Below, in pieces: positions 9,686 to 21,175 of a stretch of DNA of 64,000 bases (its first letter is position 1; each line of letters opens with the position of its first letter). Below the pieces are notes generated by a model. The model was given only the letters and a program-made list of their open reading frames with translations, was not told the DNA's origin and searched no databases. Made by a program: the position numbers and the translations under genes. This DNA is from Phytopythium helicoides (Eukaryota; Oomycota; Peronosporomycetes; Pythiales; Pythiaceae): NCBI GenBank assembly GCA_024867545.1, contig JANFNE010000032.1, forward strand, positions 558,001 to 622,000, given 5' to 3'.

Positions 9686-11002
9686 TTAGGCCTGCTTGTC
9701 ATCTTGACCAAAGCTGCGTGCCTTCTGAACGGAGAATGCGGCGCACACGGCCAACCACGCCCATGTTGACCACGGAAAAGCCATCATCAGGTAGACTGAC
9801 ACCGCGATGACGAAGAGGTTGAATGCGATGCCCGTGAAGACCATCGATTTGATTGACGTCTGCTCACAGACTGCCTTCTTGCCCACGAACTCTCCGTGCT
9901 GGTAGTAGCTATGTAGAAGATTTTCTTTTTCCTGGAACTTTTGCTTCAGCCTTTACACAGCACACAAGTGAGCATTCCTTCAACTTAAAAAAATGTTTTG
10001 TCTTCGAATGCCCGACTTACCAGTTGCCCATGTTGTCCTTGTGCTTGAACAGCTCAGAGCGGTGATACCGCTGAACGTGGATGTCCACTTGCTCGGGGAA
10101 TTGCCCTCGCAGAAAGCGCAGCTACAACATCAAAGATTAGACATGCGCTCGACTAGCTTGACTCGGTGCGAACGTACCGGCGACGGACGGACGCCGTCAA
10201 TCAGCTCTGGGTAGGCGATTGTGAGGTCGACAATGTAGTCGGGATCAAGCTCCTTGACGCACAGCTCGAATCCCTTGACGCGTGGGTGGAGCACGTACTG
10301 CCACTGTGGCTCGCCCCTGCTCTTGGCGAAGGCGTGACTCTGCTCCAGGGTCTTGTCGTAGAGCGCGGTTCCTTCAGGGAACATGGCGAGCCACACGCCG
10401 GGGATGTAGTCTCTGTAGGCTGCCATGAGCTTGGTGATGCGCGCCTGGTCGGTGGCCCAGTCGCGCTTGACGAAAGGAAAGTTGAGCAGCACGAGGGCCC
10501 ACCCGAGGCCCGGCGCGAAGCGTATGACGGCCTTCATCATGACGCGGATGCGGTCGTGGCAGCCGAGGCGCAGCCCTAGGTTCCAGAAGAAGACCCAGTC
10601 GACCTCGGAGCGGTGGTTGCTGATGAGCAGCACGCGCGCGTCGGGCGGGAAGGTCAGCGCGTCGTCCTCGTGCTGGTCCGCCGAGACGGTCATGCGCACG
10701 CCGCCCGCGAGCTCCAGCAGCCCCGCGAGCATGGCGAAGAACCAGTTCTCCAGCGCGCGCTCCACGGGGCGGCAGGCCACGCGCGCCTCGCCCAGCAGCC
10801 AGCGCAGCGCGTACAGCGGCTGCGCGAGCAGCGCCGCGTCCAGAAAGGCGCAGACCACGAGCAGCAGCAAGTACGCGGCGCCGGCCACGCGGCGCGGCCA
10901 TGAGCCGGGCGTCTCGAACGCGGCGCTCGGGTGCACGGCGCGGTCCAGCAGCGCCTCGCCCTCGGGCTCCGCGGCGCGCGCGGGGGCAGTCGGCGCAGCC
11001 AT
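9686..11002 (-). CDS. 1-acylglycerol-3-phosphate O-acyltransferase (AGPAT/LCLAT type), three exons
   Basis: Exons read 11002-10178, 10121-10021 and 9950-9686, giving 396 residues. Donors are GTACGT and GTAAGT; acceptors are TTGTAG and GTAAAG. Frame is kept through both introns (56 and 70 bp). The enzyme acylates lysophosphatidic acid or related lysophospholipids in ER membranes. Motif I is NHRSEVDW (H130 and D135, the HX4D catalytic pair) and motif III is FPEGT (208-212). There is an N-terminal membrane segment at about 41-66 and a C-terminal hydrophobic pair (about 330-375), as in AGPAT3/4/5 and LCLAT1 rather than bacterial PlsC. Exon 2 encodes the conserved region after the core (FLRGQFPEQVDIHVQRY). 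Exon 1 is markedly GC-rich. It is convergent with transporter copy 2. Confidence 0.88.
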
Positions 11003-12290
11003 CGGCGCAGGTCAAAGGGGGGAATGCGGCTTGTCTCGCTGGCGCGAAACACCCAGTCTGAGAAACCTGCGTCGTCGAATGAGAGGCGGGTAGTTGGTTT
11101 GGTGGAGATTGTGGAGAAGTGTGGACGATTGTCTCTAGGAATGGATGATTGGCGACAGGTGATTTTGAACCCTGTTACGCAACCTTCAATGTTATATTAC
11201 AGAATAGGGCGGACCATTTTCATTGGTTGGCACCGTCCGCCGTTGCCGCACAGGGATCAACCGAGACCTCGAGGCCTCTCGAGGAGCTCTTGCAACTTGA
11301 AATGCTTGCCACAAGAGGATTTTTTTTTTCACATCGAGAATGCTCCAAACATGCCGCTACCGATGGAGCAGCAACAGTAGCGAGCCAGCTATTCGGTACT
11401 GCTGACCACCCCTCCGCGTTCAGCTGCGCCAATTGACGCGTGCCCGCAGTCACCTATAGAGAGAGGCTGTAGCCATCCTCAGCTGCCATGAATCTGCCCA
11501 AGCTCATCCCAAACGGAATGAGTCCCAAGCTCGGCTGCCCAATTGCACGCAACCGCCGCAGCCTGCTGCGAATTTCCTCGGCGTGGTCCCCATCCTGCCC
11601 TGCTCTCTGGCTGATCACAAGGCACTGAGCACCGCTGTGGATGGCCCAGCTCGGCGGTCGTTGATGCTCGCGGGGTCGCGACATAAGGTTCGCGCGAACT
11701 TATGAAATTTCAGTGGCGTGATCTCTCTCGCGATTTGTATGCCGCACGACTAGACGATGCGAGTCACCGCTTGCCCATCAAAATCGTATTTTATCGAACT
11801 GGAGTCAGTGGGACACAGCCCGTCTACGTCCTCACCAGATGGCTCCACCTCATACTCCCCATACTGAAACCAAGACAGCGAGAGCGGGTGTGAGCTGGGG
11901 TGCAGACCCGATCAGCGCGCCCCGGCTGCGCACGCTCGTCGGAGTCGGTCACCGCGCGCGGCCCCACTCACCCCTCCTCCCTCATGTACTATTACAGTCA
12001 TCATCCGGTGGTATCTTTACAACCAACAATACAAACCCAGAGAGAGCACTCTTTTCCAGAGGCCATGTCAGATTTGAACCTACGCCCACGTACCTAGCGC
12101 GGCCACTTGGCGTTCGTATGGTCCGTCTTCTACCGCCGCCGCCGCCCTTCCCGCCGCCGCCCCAGTCGCTTTCTTTCCCGCGCCGAGACAGGCGGCAGAT
12201 CCCCGTGGAGCGCGCCGGTCAATCGGTCGATCGGTCGAGAGCGCCGCCCGCCGCGCCGCTCGCCGCAGACGAACAGAGAAACCGAACAGG
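11003..12290. other. Intergenic region between the acyltransferase and the glucan-gene array
   Basis: A divergent intergenic space of 1.3 kb that should hold both promoters. Short open frames are present but have no recognisable motif or start context. A CCG-rich pyrimidine/purine tract lies at about 12127-12165, just before A1. An ATTGG (inverted CCAAT) occurs near 11222. Nothing else was recognised. Confidence 0.4.
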
Positions 12291-14513
12291 ATGGCGCGCG
12301 TGACGCGAGCGCTGGCGCTGGCGCTGGCCGCTGCGGCCGGCAGGGCGAGCGCGCGCACGTCGTACGCGACCAAGTCGGGCATCCTGCCGTGGGTGGACCC
12401 GGCCACGCCAGACGACTACCAGACGTACGTGTCGTCGCGCGGAGACGTGTGGGAGCTCACCATGAGCGACGAGTTCAACACGGCCAACCGCAGCTTCGAG
12501 CCAGGGGACGACCACATGTGGACGTCCATTGAAAAGCCCGACGGCGTCAACGCCGCGCTAGAGGTCTACTCGCACAACATGACCACCACCGTCTGCGACG
12601 ACGACGGAACATGCTACTTCCAGATCAAAGCCATGGAGGACGAGATCAACGTGACCGTCTGGAACTCGTACACCACGCCACCGGGATACCAGGACGTCTC
12701 CTTCTACTACAGAGGAGGCATGGTCCAGTCCTGGAACAAGTTCTGCTTCCAGGGAGGCATGATTGAGGTCAAGGCGCAGCTACCAGGAGCTGTCTCGGCC
12801 GCGTCCGGAAACCCAGACATCTCGAGCGGCGAAGATAGCTACATCGCCACAACTATCAAGTACTACCCCACATGGCCCGGCATCTGGATGATGGGCAATC
12901 TCGGACGCGCCATCTTCAGTGCGTCCACCGCCCGCATGTGGCCCTTTACGTACAACGAGTGCGATGATACCGTCTTCGACTCGCAGAACCAGCGCATCAG
13001 CGCCTGCGACGACAACCCGGGATCGGGCATGAACCCGAACCAGGGCCGCGGTGCGCCGGAAATCGATATCCTTGAAGGCGGTGGAACTGCTATCTCGTCG
13101 TCCATCCAGATTGGACCCGGCATGCCTACGGACTTCCGCATGATTGCAGACAACACGTCATACTCGTGCATGTACACATACACGTGTACGACCGAGGGAG
13201 CCAACAATGTGGACGTGCCCACGGCGTACTACGATGACCTGCGTGGGTACAAGTCGTGGTACCAGGGGCTTCGGTACGGCGCCAACAACTTTTGCCAAAG
13301 CACGTCGTCGAATGTACAGACGTACGCAACCATCAAGGCGTCTCTCGACAAGGGTATCACCGAAAACGCGTGCACAATGGCTCTGTGCCCAGGGTCCTTT
13401 GACGTAAACGCTGACATCAGCTTGATGGACGGCTCCACGACTGATCACTGGGGCATCAACTCCAATGGCACGTGCTACCCAAAGCAGAATGCGTACACCG
13501 GCGCTTTCTTGTGTAGTCCCGGCAACACGGACTCGCGATGCTCCAGCTCGGCCGGTTCGTCGGATGCAACAGCAACGTTCGCCTATCAGATGGATGCCAT
13601 CTCGTCCAACTGGCCGATTCATGTCGGCGCGTACACGGATTGGCTGGTGTACCAGCTGGAGTGGGTCACGGGCGACGATGGCTACGTGCGCTGGATGCTG
13701 GCTGGGTCGCCGATCTTCGAAGTTCCCGCTGAATCCATCATAAACCCTCCGCAGGATGCGGGCAAGACGAATCCGAAGAAGATCATGATTGAGGAGCCGA
13801 TGTACCTCATCTTCAACGTGGCGCTGTCGAGCACTTGGGGCACGACTCCTCCCAACGCGGGCGGGCCCTGCCGAGGTGACGGGACGGACTCGGTGACCAA
13901 CGCGATTTGCGACTCGTTCCCGATGTACCTGAAGATTGACTACATTCGGCTGTACCAAGACACCTCGAACGGGACGACCATGTCAATTGGCTGCGATCCT
14001 GAAACGCACCCGACTGCGCAGTGGATCGAAGATCACATTGACGAGTATGTTGATACGGACAACCCGTGGACCGAGGTGTCTGGAATGGGCTTCTGCTCAT
14101 CAGACGATGACTGCACGATCGACAAAGACTCAGGCGTCGGGGTTACCACGGGCTCGTGCAAGAATGGTCGGTGCAAGTGCTCCGCCACGTCGTGGAAGGG
14201 TCCTCGATGCACGACCGCGACGTCAGCTTCCGACAGCACTGGAAGTGGTACGGGCGATATTTTCTCGGACGGGTCGTACGGACCGCCCATGTACGCGTCC
14301 CTGTCTGTCTCGGGCATCACGATCCTGTCGACCTTCGTTGCTGTGTATCTTTCAGTGCTCGCGGCACGGAAGAGCGACGAAGAGCTGCGCAAGCAGATCT
14401 TGATGCAGCAGCAACAGCAGCAGGCGAAGAATATGGGTGCGCTGTCGGCAGCTTCAGCGAGCGACATGGGCCTCAAGCCGCCGCGCGACAACTACAGCAC
14501 CAACTTCGTCTGA
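12291..14513 (+). CDS. A1: SKN1/KRE6-like GH16 beta-glucan protein, type I membrane
   Basis: 740 residues, no introns. Order: signal peptide (1-22); SKN1/KRE6-type GH16-like domain (about 25-590); six-Cys EGF-like module (about 600-640, GFCSSDDDC to KGPRC); Ser/Thr/Gly linker; one membrane span (about 667-690); basic Gln-rich tail; C-terminal DNYSTNFV. The GH16 active site ExDxxE is present as E257, D259 and E262. Other hallmarks are MSDEFN, the QSWNKFCF strand, PTWPGIWMMGNLGRA, and the KIMIEEPMY and KIDYIRLYQ strands. Yeast KRE6/SKN1 are needed for beta-1,6-glucan in the wall; here the topology is reversed (type I rather than type II). The biochemical activity, hydrolase or transglycosylase, is inferred. 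First and least repeat-like member of the array; its tail resembles that of A2. Confidence 0.93.
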   Translation: MARVTRALALALAAAAGRASARTSYATKSGILPWVDPATPDDYQTYVSSRGDVWELTMSDEFNTANRSFEPGDDHMWTSIEKPDGVNAALEVYSHNMTTTVCDDDGTCYFQIKAMEDEINVTVWNSYTTPPGYQDVSFYYRGGMVQSWNKFCFQGGMIEVKAQLPGAVSAASGNPDISSGEDSYIATTIKYYPTWPGIWMMGNLGRAIFSASTARMWPFTYNECDDTVFDSQNQRISACDDNPGSGMNPNQGRGAPEIDILEGGGTAISSSIQIGPGMPTDFRMIADNTSYSCMYTYTCTTEGANNVDVPTAYYDDLRGYKSWYQGLRYGANNFCQSTSSNVQTYATIKASLDKGITENACTMALCPGSFDVNADISLMDGSTTDHWGINSNGTCYPKQNAYTGAFLCSPGNTDSRCSSSAGSSDATATFAYQMDAISSNWPIHVGAYTDWLVYQLEWVTGDDGYVRWMLAGSPIFEVPAESIINPPQDAGKTNPKKIMIEEPMYLIFNVALSSTWGTTPPNAGGPCRGDGTDSVTNAICDSFPMYLKIDYIRLYQDTSNGTTMSIGCDPETHPTAQWIEDHIDEYVDTDNPWTEVSGMGFCSSDDDCTIDKDSGVGVTTGSCKNGRCKCSATSWKGPRCTTATSASDSTGSGTGDIFSDGSYGPPMYASLSVSGITILSTFVAVYLSVLAARKSDEELRKQILMQQQQQQAKNMGALSAASASDMGLKPPRDNYSTNFV

Positions 14514-15161
14514 GCGCGGGCACTCAAGCCTGTACCTATTTAGCGTATCGAGCGTGCATGCGTGTCAGTCGAGCCTATTTAGCCTGGTCGGCGTGATTAG
14601 AGAAACTACAATCCACCGCCGCTTTCCGCCTCACGTACCGTAATTGTGTTGGGTGCTTGTGTGAGTTATGGCGTTTAGCTGGTCTCTTGAGGTCGAGCAT
14701 CTCGCCGACAGATGAGATGAGCCAACCGGATCCGCGGGCTTCGAAGCAGAAAGCGAAGTGAGACTTTCGTCCGAGCTCGCTTCTGACAACCGGCCGTTGG
14801 ATAGAGTTTCAACATTTGTCACGAATTCTCGTTCGGGGAGCTCCGATATCAGCTGTTCTGCCCCAAGGTGCCACGACGGCGCAGACTGCGCGCAGTAGCG
14901 TGCCAGAAGTTGCAATGGATATGGCGGGAAGAGATCGGGCACCTCGGGAAAGGATAGGCGTCACAGCCGATAGCTCGAGAGTCCAATGCTTGGAGGTCTC
15001 TGGCTTCCCGATCCCAACATGCCATGGTCGCTTCGACACACACACGAGGCTGACTTGCCACGACAGTTTCTTTAGCTTTGCTCAATTGCCATCTCGCTTC
15101 GTGCCGAACACTTGATCCGTACACAGCTCTCGCGATTCGCCAGTCGGCTCTTCACGCTTTC
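14514..15161. other. Intergenic A1-A2
   Basis: 650 bp with no gene. The sequence before A2 includes GCTCAATTGCC at about 15078, similar to the GTTCAATTGCACC found at about 21076 before A4. These may be initiator-like elements about 85-100 bp before the ATG. Confidence 0.35.
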
Positions 15162-17369
15162 ATGAAGATGGCAGGATTCTTCTCGGCGCTCTGTGCACTT
15201 GTAGGGTCGCTGGTTGCAGTCTCGGCGAAGACATACACGACCAAGTCAGGCATCCTGCCATGGGTCGACCCAGACACCTCCGATGATGACCAGACGTACA
15301 CAACTTCGCGAGGAGAAACTTGGACGCTTACCATGAGCGACGAGTTCAACACCGCTGGACGAAGCTTCGAGGCAGGGGACGATCACTTGTGGGTCTCCAT
15401 GGAGCTGGCGGACGGCACCAACTCAGCCCTCGAGTACTATTCGCACAACATGACCTCGACGGTCTGCGATGACGACGATACGTGCTACTTCCAGATCGAG
15501 ATCACCACGGACGAGACCAACGTGACGGTCTGGAACAGCTACATGTCGCCTCCCGGATACCAGGACGTGACGTTCTACTACCGATCGGGAACAGTGCAGT
15601 CGTGGAACAAGTTTTGTTTCCAGGGTGGAGCCATCAAAGTCAAGGCTCAGCTCCCTGGTGCTGTCACGAACGAGTCTGGTAATCCAGATGTAGAGACTGG
15701 ATCTCTCTCCGTCCGCGCCGCCAACATCGATTACTACCCAACGTGGCCCGGGATTTGGCTCATGGGAAACCTTGGACGGGCGCTGTACTCGGGATCGACG
15801 AGTCGAATGTGGCCATTCACATACAACGAATGCAACGAGACCATCTTGGACTCTCAAAACCAGCGCATCAGTGCATGCGATGACGACCCAGGTCACGGCT
15901 TGAACGCAAACCAGGGTCGTGGAGCTCCGGAGATCGATATTCTTGAGGGTGGAGGCACAGCCATTTCAACTTCTATCCAGGTTGGCCCCGGGATGCCCGA
16001 TGATTTTCGCCTCATTCCCGACAACACATCTGAGTATTGCTTCTACGGCTACACATGCACGACCGAGGGTGCCAACAACCAGGACGTGCCGACAGAGTAC
16101 TATTGGAACCTGCGAGGTCACAACTCGTGGTACCAAGGTCTTCGCTACGGCGCCAACAATTTGTGCGACGTTGAGGAAGATTTGATCCAGACATATGCCA
16201 CCATCAACGCATCGCTGGAAGCTGGAATCACTGAGAACGCGTGCACCATGGCACTATGCCCCGCTTCCTACGATGTTCACTCGGACCTCGGATACAAGAA
16301 TGGCACGACAGAGCGCTGGGGAATCAACGTCAATGGCACTTGCTTCCCGAAACAGAACGCATACACCGGCGCATACTTGTGCAGCGCTGGCAACACAGCG
16401 TCCGAGTGCACGGCATCAAGTGGTTCAACAAGCTCTGGATCCGAGTTCGCGTACCAAATGGACGCCATCTCGGCAAACTGGGAAGTTCACATGGCAGCGT
16501 ATCTCGACTGGGTGGAGTACACGCTGGAGTGGGTCATGGGCGACGAAGGCTACATCCGCTGGGAAGTCGAGGGCCAGCCAGTGTTCGAAGTGCCAGCAGA
16601 GACGATCATCAACCCACCGCAGAACTCGGCACAGATGAACCCGAAGAAGATCATGATCGAAGAGCCCATGTACATCATCTTCAACGTTGCTTTGTCTTCG
16701 TCGTGGGGCTCGACACCTCCGAATGCTGGCAGTAATTGCTATGGCGATGGCTCAAGCTCGCAAGCGAACGCGATCTGCGACTCATTCCCCATGTACATGA
16801 AGATCGACTATATTCGCTTGTACCAGGACACTTCAGATGGCACTTCCATGGCGATCGGTTGCGACCCGTCGACGCATCCAACAGCACAGTGGATCGAGGA
16901 CCACAGCGATGACTATACGGACTCGGACAATCCGGACACGTCAGTTGCGGGAATGGCGTTTTGCGACTCGGACGAAGACTGCACCATTGACTCAACGGTG
17001 ATTACTGGCACGTGCAGCAGTGGTCGGTGCAAGTGCAAGTCGTCATCCTGGAGTGGCCCACGATGCACGGTTGCTGGCTCTTCGACTTCCACGGACAGCA
17101 GCGGTAGCGACAGCGATAGCACAGATGACTCCTACGGCCCTCCCATGACGGCGACAGTCTCGGTCTCGGGCGTGACGATCCTCGCGACGTTCGGTGCCGT
17201 TTACTTCTCGGTGCTGACAGCTCGCAAGAGCGATGAGGAGCTGAGAAAGAAGATTTTGCTGCAGCAGCAAGTGCAAGAGCAGCAAGCCAAGGGGGCGCTG
17301 TCGGGTGCGTCTGCAAGTGATGTTGGGCTCAAGCCTCCGCGGGACAACTACAGCACAAACTTTGTCTAG
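15162..17369 (+). CDS. A2: SKN1/KRE6-like GH16 beta-glucan protein, type I membrane
   Basis: 735 residues from the ATG at 15162, which puts a good signal peptide (MKMAGFFSALCALVGSLVAV) first; the frame is open 28 codons further upstream but that part does not look like a leader. Catalytic triad E257, D259, E262 in GAPEIDILEG. The EGF-like module reads from AFCDSDEDC to SGPRC, followed by a Ser/Asp-rich linker, a membrane span and a tail of the same class as A1 (ARKSDEELRKKIL, then DVGLKPPRDNYSTNFV). Several N-glycosylation sequons (NMTS, NVTV, NETI, NGTC) are shared with the other array members and support a luminal/extracellular position of the large domain. Role in glucan synthesis or remodelling is inferred from the family. 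Confidence 0.93.
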   Translation: MKMAGFFSALCALVGSLVAVSAKTYTTKSGILPWVDPDTSDDDQTYTTSRGETWTLTMSDEFNTAGRSFEAGDDHLWVSMELADGTNSALEYYSHNMTSTVCDDDDTCYFQIEITTDETNVTVWNSYMSPPGYQDVTFYYRSGTVQSWNKFCFQGGAIKVKAQLPGAVTNESGNPDVETGSLSVRAANIDYYPTWPGIWLMGNLGRALYSGSTSRMWPFTYNECNETILDSQNQRISACDDDPGHGLNANQGRGAPEIDILEGGGTAISTSIQVGPGMPDDFRLIPDNTSEYCFYGYTCTTEGANNQDVPTEYYWNLRGHNSWYQGLRYGANNLCDVEEDLIQTYATINASLEAGITENACTMALCPASYDVHSDLGYKNGTTERWGINVNGTCFPKQNAYTGAYLCSAGNTASECTASSGSTSSGSEFAYQMDAISANWEVHMAAYLDWVEYTLEWVMGDEGYIRWEVEGQPVFEVPAETIINPPQNSAQMNPKKIMIEEPMYIIFNVALSSSWGSTPPNAGSNCYGDGSSSQANAICDSFPMYMKIDYIRLYQDTSDGTSMAIGCDPSTHPTAQWIEDHSDDYTDSDNPDTSVAGMAFCDSDEDCTIDSTVITGTCSSGRCKCKSSSWSGPRCTVAGSSTSTDSSGSDSDSTDDSYGPPMTATVSVSGVTILATFGAVYFSVLTARKSDEELRKKILLQQQVQEQQAKGALSGASASDVGLKPPRDNYSTNFV

Positions 17370-17881
17370 AACTCAGGGTCAAATACACCACGCTATCATT
17401 TCCATCGACGTATCACTTGTTTACATGTCTTCATGGCCTTGCAGAGCGCACGAACAGGTCGTTATCAGGACAAAAAAGTGGATGTCGGATAGGCTAGGAG
17501 ATTTTCACCGTGGAATCGCAAGACGAACAGCGATCGCACTGGGCTCAATCACAGTGTCTCCGACCCTCTGGTGGTCTTCGGCTGTGCTGAGACATCAGTG
17601 AAGATCCCAATGGAAGAGCGAATGGACTCTCATTATGTGACTCATGAAGGTCCAAGCGTGCGCTCGTACCCTTCGTCTGGTCTGCTTTACCGCATGTCAC
17701 TAGAGAGTTCCAACGAGACCGTGATCAATATCATGGTGTTGTTCGTGACGTTGTGAAGAGATTAAAATCAATTCGCCGTTACTGTAGGACGAATGCCGAC
17801 GATGGACTCTAGGTGTCGAAGCAGCCACGGCTCCGTATTTACCACCAGTGCGGTTTTGCTCGACTCTAGGGAACGAGAGTC
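17370..17881. other. Intergenic A2-A3
   Basis: 512 bp without a gene. About 17495-17545 resembles 20715-20755 in the next spacer (CCGTGGAAT then GAGACGAACAGCGAT or AAGACGAACAGCGAT), so spacers were duplicated along with genes. Confidence 0.35.
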
Positions 17882-20104
17882 ATGCCTCGTCAAGCTGCTC
17901 TCGTCACGCAAGCTATCGCACTAGCGGCACTCTACGGCACTGTCGCCCATGCCAAAACCTACAATACCAAGTCAGGCATCCTGCCATGGGTCGACCCAGC
18001 AACACCAGACTCGGCGCAGACCTACACAAACTCGCGAGGAGACACATGGACCCTCACCATGAGCGATGAGTTCAACACCGCTGGACGAAGCTTCGAAGCC
18101 GGCGAAGACCATCTCTGGGTGTCGATAGAGATGCCAGACGGCACCAACGCGGCTCTCGAGTACTATTCACACAACATGACCTCGACAGTCTGCGACGACG
18201 ACGACACGTGCTACTTCCAGATCGAGGTCACCACAGACGAGACCAACGTGACGGTCTGGAACAGCTACATGTCACCTCCGGGGTACCAGGACGTCACGTT
18301 CTATTACCGATCGGGAACAGTGCAGTCGTGGAACAAGTTCTGCTACCAAGGCGGTGCCGTCAAGGTCAAAGCTCAGCTCCCTGGTGCCGTCACCAGCAAG
18401 TCTGGAAATCCTGATGTAGAGACTGGATCACTTTCAGTTCGGGCTGCCACGGTTGCCTATTACCCAACGTGGCCCGGAATCTGGATGATGGGGAACCTTG
18501 GACGAGCTTTGTATTCCGGATCAACGGCCCGTATGTGGCCATTCACGTACAACGAGTGCAACGAAACCGTGTTCGACTCGCAAAATCAACGGATTAGTGC
18601 TTGCGATGATAACCCAGGTCATGGCCTCAACCCGAATCAAGGACGAGGAGCACCGGAGATCGACATTCTTGAAGGCGCCGGAATAGCAATCTCGACATCA
18701 ATGCAGGTTGGTCCTGGTATGCCCGAAGACTTCCGAACTATCCCCGATACAACAGCCTTGGCGGGCTCTTGCATCTACACGCACACATGTACAACGAAGG
18801 GAGCCAACCACCCAGACGTCCCGACTGCATACTACTCCAGTCTTAGAGGACACAAGACGTGGTATCAGGGTCTTCGATACGGTGCCAACAATCTCTGTGA
18901 ATCTGAAACGGACAATGTTCAGACGTATGCGACCATCAGCGCATCTGTGGAGAAAGGAATCACCGAGAACGCATGCACGATGTCGATTTGTCCGGCATCG
19001 TACGATGTGAACGGCGATCTCGGCTTCATCGACGGGACCTCCAACCACTGGGGAATCAACGCCAACGGAACCTGCTTCCCGAAGATTAACGCATACACTG
19101 GTGCATACTTGTGTAGCGCTGGCAACACGGCTTCAGAGTGCGGAACCACGAGTGGATCAACCAGCGCTGGATCAGAATTCTCCTACCAAATGGACGCCAT
19201 CTCCGCTGACTGGGAAGTGCACATGGCTGCATACTTGGATTGGGTGGAGTACATGGTGGAGTGGGTAACTGGGGATGACGGGTATGTGCGATGGGAAGTG
19301 GAGGGCCAACCGGTCTTCGAGATCCCTGCAGAGGCTTTGACAAACCCTCCACAAGACACGGCGCAGGTGAACCCGAAGAAGATCATGATCGAAGAACCCA
19401 TGTACATCATCTTCAACGTCGCATTGTCTTCATCGTGGGGTTCGACTCCTCCAAATGCTGGTGGCGACTGTTATGGTGATGGCTCCGATTCACAGACGAA
19501 AGCTATCTGTGACTCGTTCCCCATGTACATGAAGATCGACTACATCCGTCTGTACCAGGACACCTCGGACGGGACTTCCATGGCGATCGGATGTGATCCG
19601 TCGACGCACCCAACAGCGCAGTGGATCGAGGACCACATCGACGACTACACGGATGCCAACAACCCGGACACGGAAGTATCGGGAAGGGGCTTCTGTACCA
19701 GCAACGATGATTGTACGATCGACGGCAAAGTGATCACTGGGACGTGCAGCAGCGGTCGATGCAAGTGCAAGTCCTCATCCTGGAAGGGTCCTCGGTGCAC
19801 AGTATCCGGCAGCTCGTCGACTTCAACTGACAGTAGCGGTACCGACGACACTGAAGAAGTAGATGAGTCTTATGGGCCATCGATGGAAGTCTCCGCATCC
19901 TTGTCTGGGCTCACGATTGTGTCAACCGTTATAGCTCTGTACATTACAAACGGTTGGGCTCGGCGTAACGACCAGGAGCTTCGCAAGAAGATTCTTCTCG
20001 AGCAGCAAATTCAACTGGAGCAGCAAGCGAAGCTCGGTGCAATGTCGATGAGCGATGGCGGCATCAAGGCGCCACAGGACAACTATAGCACCAACTTTGT
20101 GTAA
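17882..20104 (+). CDS. A3: SKN1/KRE6-like GH16 beta-glucan protein, type I membrane
   Basis: 740 residues. Signal peptide ends near AHA (about residue 24). The active site is E259-I-D261-I-L-E264, followed by GAGIA instead of the usual GGGTA, a local change next to the catalytic strand. The EGF-like module (GFCTSNDDC to KGPRC) is intact. The tail belongs to a second class, shared with A4 and the 3' half of A6: SYGPSMEVSASLSG, membrane span, NGWARRNDQELRKKILLEQQ, MSMSDGGIKAPQDNYSTNFV. Same inferred function as A1. No introns. Confidence 0.93.
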   Translation: MPRQAALVTQAIALAALYGTVAHAKTYNTKSGILPWVDPATPDSAQTYTNSRGDTWTLTMSDEFNTAGRSFEAGEDHLWVSIEMPDGTNAALEYYSHNMTSTVCDDDDTCYFQIEVTTDETNVTVWNSYMSPPGYQDVTFYYRSGTVQSWNKFCYQGGAVKVKAQLPGAVTSKSGNPDVETGSLSVRAATVAYYPTWPGIWMMGNLGRALYSGSTARMWPFTYNECNETVFDSQNQRISACDDNPGHGLNPNQGRGAPEIDILEGAGIAISTSMQVGPGMPEDFRTIPDTTALAGSCIYTHTCTTKGANHPDVPTAYYSSLRGHKTWYQGLRYGANNLCESETDNVQTYATISASVEKGITENACTMSICPASYDVNGDLGFIDGTSNHWGINANGTCFPKINAYTGAYLCSAGNTASECGTTSGSTSAGSEFSYQMDAISADWEVHMAAYLDWVEYMVEWVTGDDGYVRWEVEGQPVFEIPAEALTNPPQDTAQVNPKKIMIEEPMYIIFNVALSSSWGSTPPNAGGDCYGDGSDSQTKAICDSFPMYMKIDYIRLYQDTSDGTSMAIGCDPSTHPTAQWIEDHIDDYTDANNPDTEVSGRGFCTSNDDCTIDGKVITGTCSSGRCKCKSSSWKGPRCTVSGSSSTSTDSSGTDDTEEVDESYGPSMEVSASLSGLTIVSTVIALYITNGWARRNDQELRKKILLEQQIQLEQQAKLGAMSMSDGGIKAPQDNYSTNFV

Positions 20105-21175
20105 TGTCGCCACGTGTTCTCTTCGTTGACCCCCTGCCACGGAGCATGCTTGTTATTTCCATGAGAAGTCAGTCGAGCTGGACGCAGTGTAATGGTACCC
20201 AGTCTTTCACGTTGAGTTGGCCTTGTCTTGTATTTGCCCTGACCACGCGCAGCGCCGGCACCAGGGAAGACTTAAGCTCGCAGTCGTTCATTGTTCGCAA
20301 GGGAAACGATTCGACTCATTCCAAACAGTCTCCTGCTCAGTGCCTGTCACGTCGATGGAGACCACGCGAGAGCTTACGACGGTCTCATGGTGGGGAGCGC
20401 TTCACTTTTTGGGGTGAGAGTCTTCATGTGGCGTCGTGTGCTTCATGAAGAGCGCCAACAAGCTTCCGCCGCAGCAACAAGTCGAGGAAGGGCAAATCGA
20501 AATGATTGAGTGCACTGTCGGGTGCGTCTGCTAGTGACGAGTGATCGAGCTGCCGCGCGACTTGAGCAACTGCCCGCCTCAGTCGCGTCCTCATCACATC
20601 ACTGTCGCTGCGTCGTATCATCGCATTGCGTTGCCATGTCTGCTCGGGCGCAGAGAGCGCATGGACCGATCGTGACAAGCGCAAAGAGCGAGCAGGATCG
20701 CCCGAGAGCCGCTTCCGCCGTGGAATTGTGAGACGAACAGCGATGGCTCGCACAGCTCAGCTTCGAACGCTGGATTTACGAGCGGTTGAGACGGGATGTG
20801 GATCGCAAAGGAAGAGCGGTCGGAACGCATGCTCGTGCCAAGTGGCCGCCAACGGCCCTTTGCTGTTTTGTGCTCAGATGATACGATCGGCCAAGCACCA
20901 CCACGCGGTCGTTCTGTCTCAAGACATCTCTGCCAAGCCCTTAACACCACTTGCTTTGGCTGGTGTCGTGGACCGGGAGGGCAACCAGACGCTGATGCTC
21001 TCGCCGTCGTGCGATACTGTAGGTACCTACCTGTCAATGACGTCAATCTTGGCTGAGCTGGTGCCTCCGGCTCCTTCGTTCAATTGCACCGCTGCATCGC
21101 ACCGACGAGCAACAATTCTCCAGTGCAGCTTTGCTCGGCTCGCGGTCAAGCAGCAGTCAGCATTAAGAGGCTCTC
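20105..21175. other. Intergenic A3-A4
   Basis: 1.07 kb. At 20434-20480 there is a scrap resembling the C-terminal coding region of an array gene (GAAGAGCGCCAAC, GCAGCAACAAGT), and GGGTGCGTCTGCTAGTGACGAGTG at 20521-20544 resembles the SGASASDVG tail codons of A2. This suggests that a lost array member left a few fragments here. No intact gene. Confidence 0.4.

Noticed and set aside
11141..11180. B-box-like GGGTTCAAAATC on the minus strand
   Set aside because: Loop is 11 nt rather than 7 and no other tRNA arms are visible.
12060..12135. Possible minus-strand tRNA (TTCAAAT loop, partly paired ends)
   Set aside because: The D-arm does not fold, the T-stem has a mismatch, the length is too short and no T-run follows. 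At best a degenerate tRNA-like scrap.
11839..12303. 154-codon plus-strand frame before A1
   Set aside because: Simple Pro/Arg composition from a CCG-rich tract; overlaps the A1 start.
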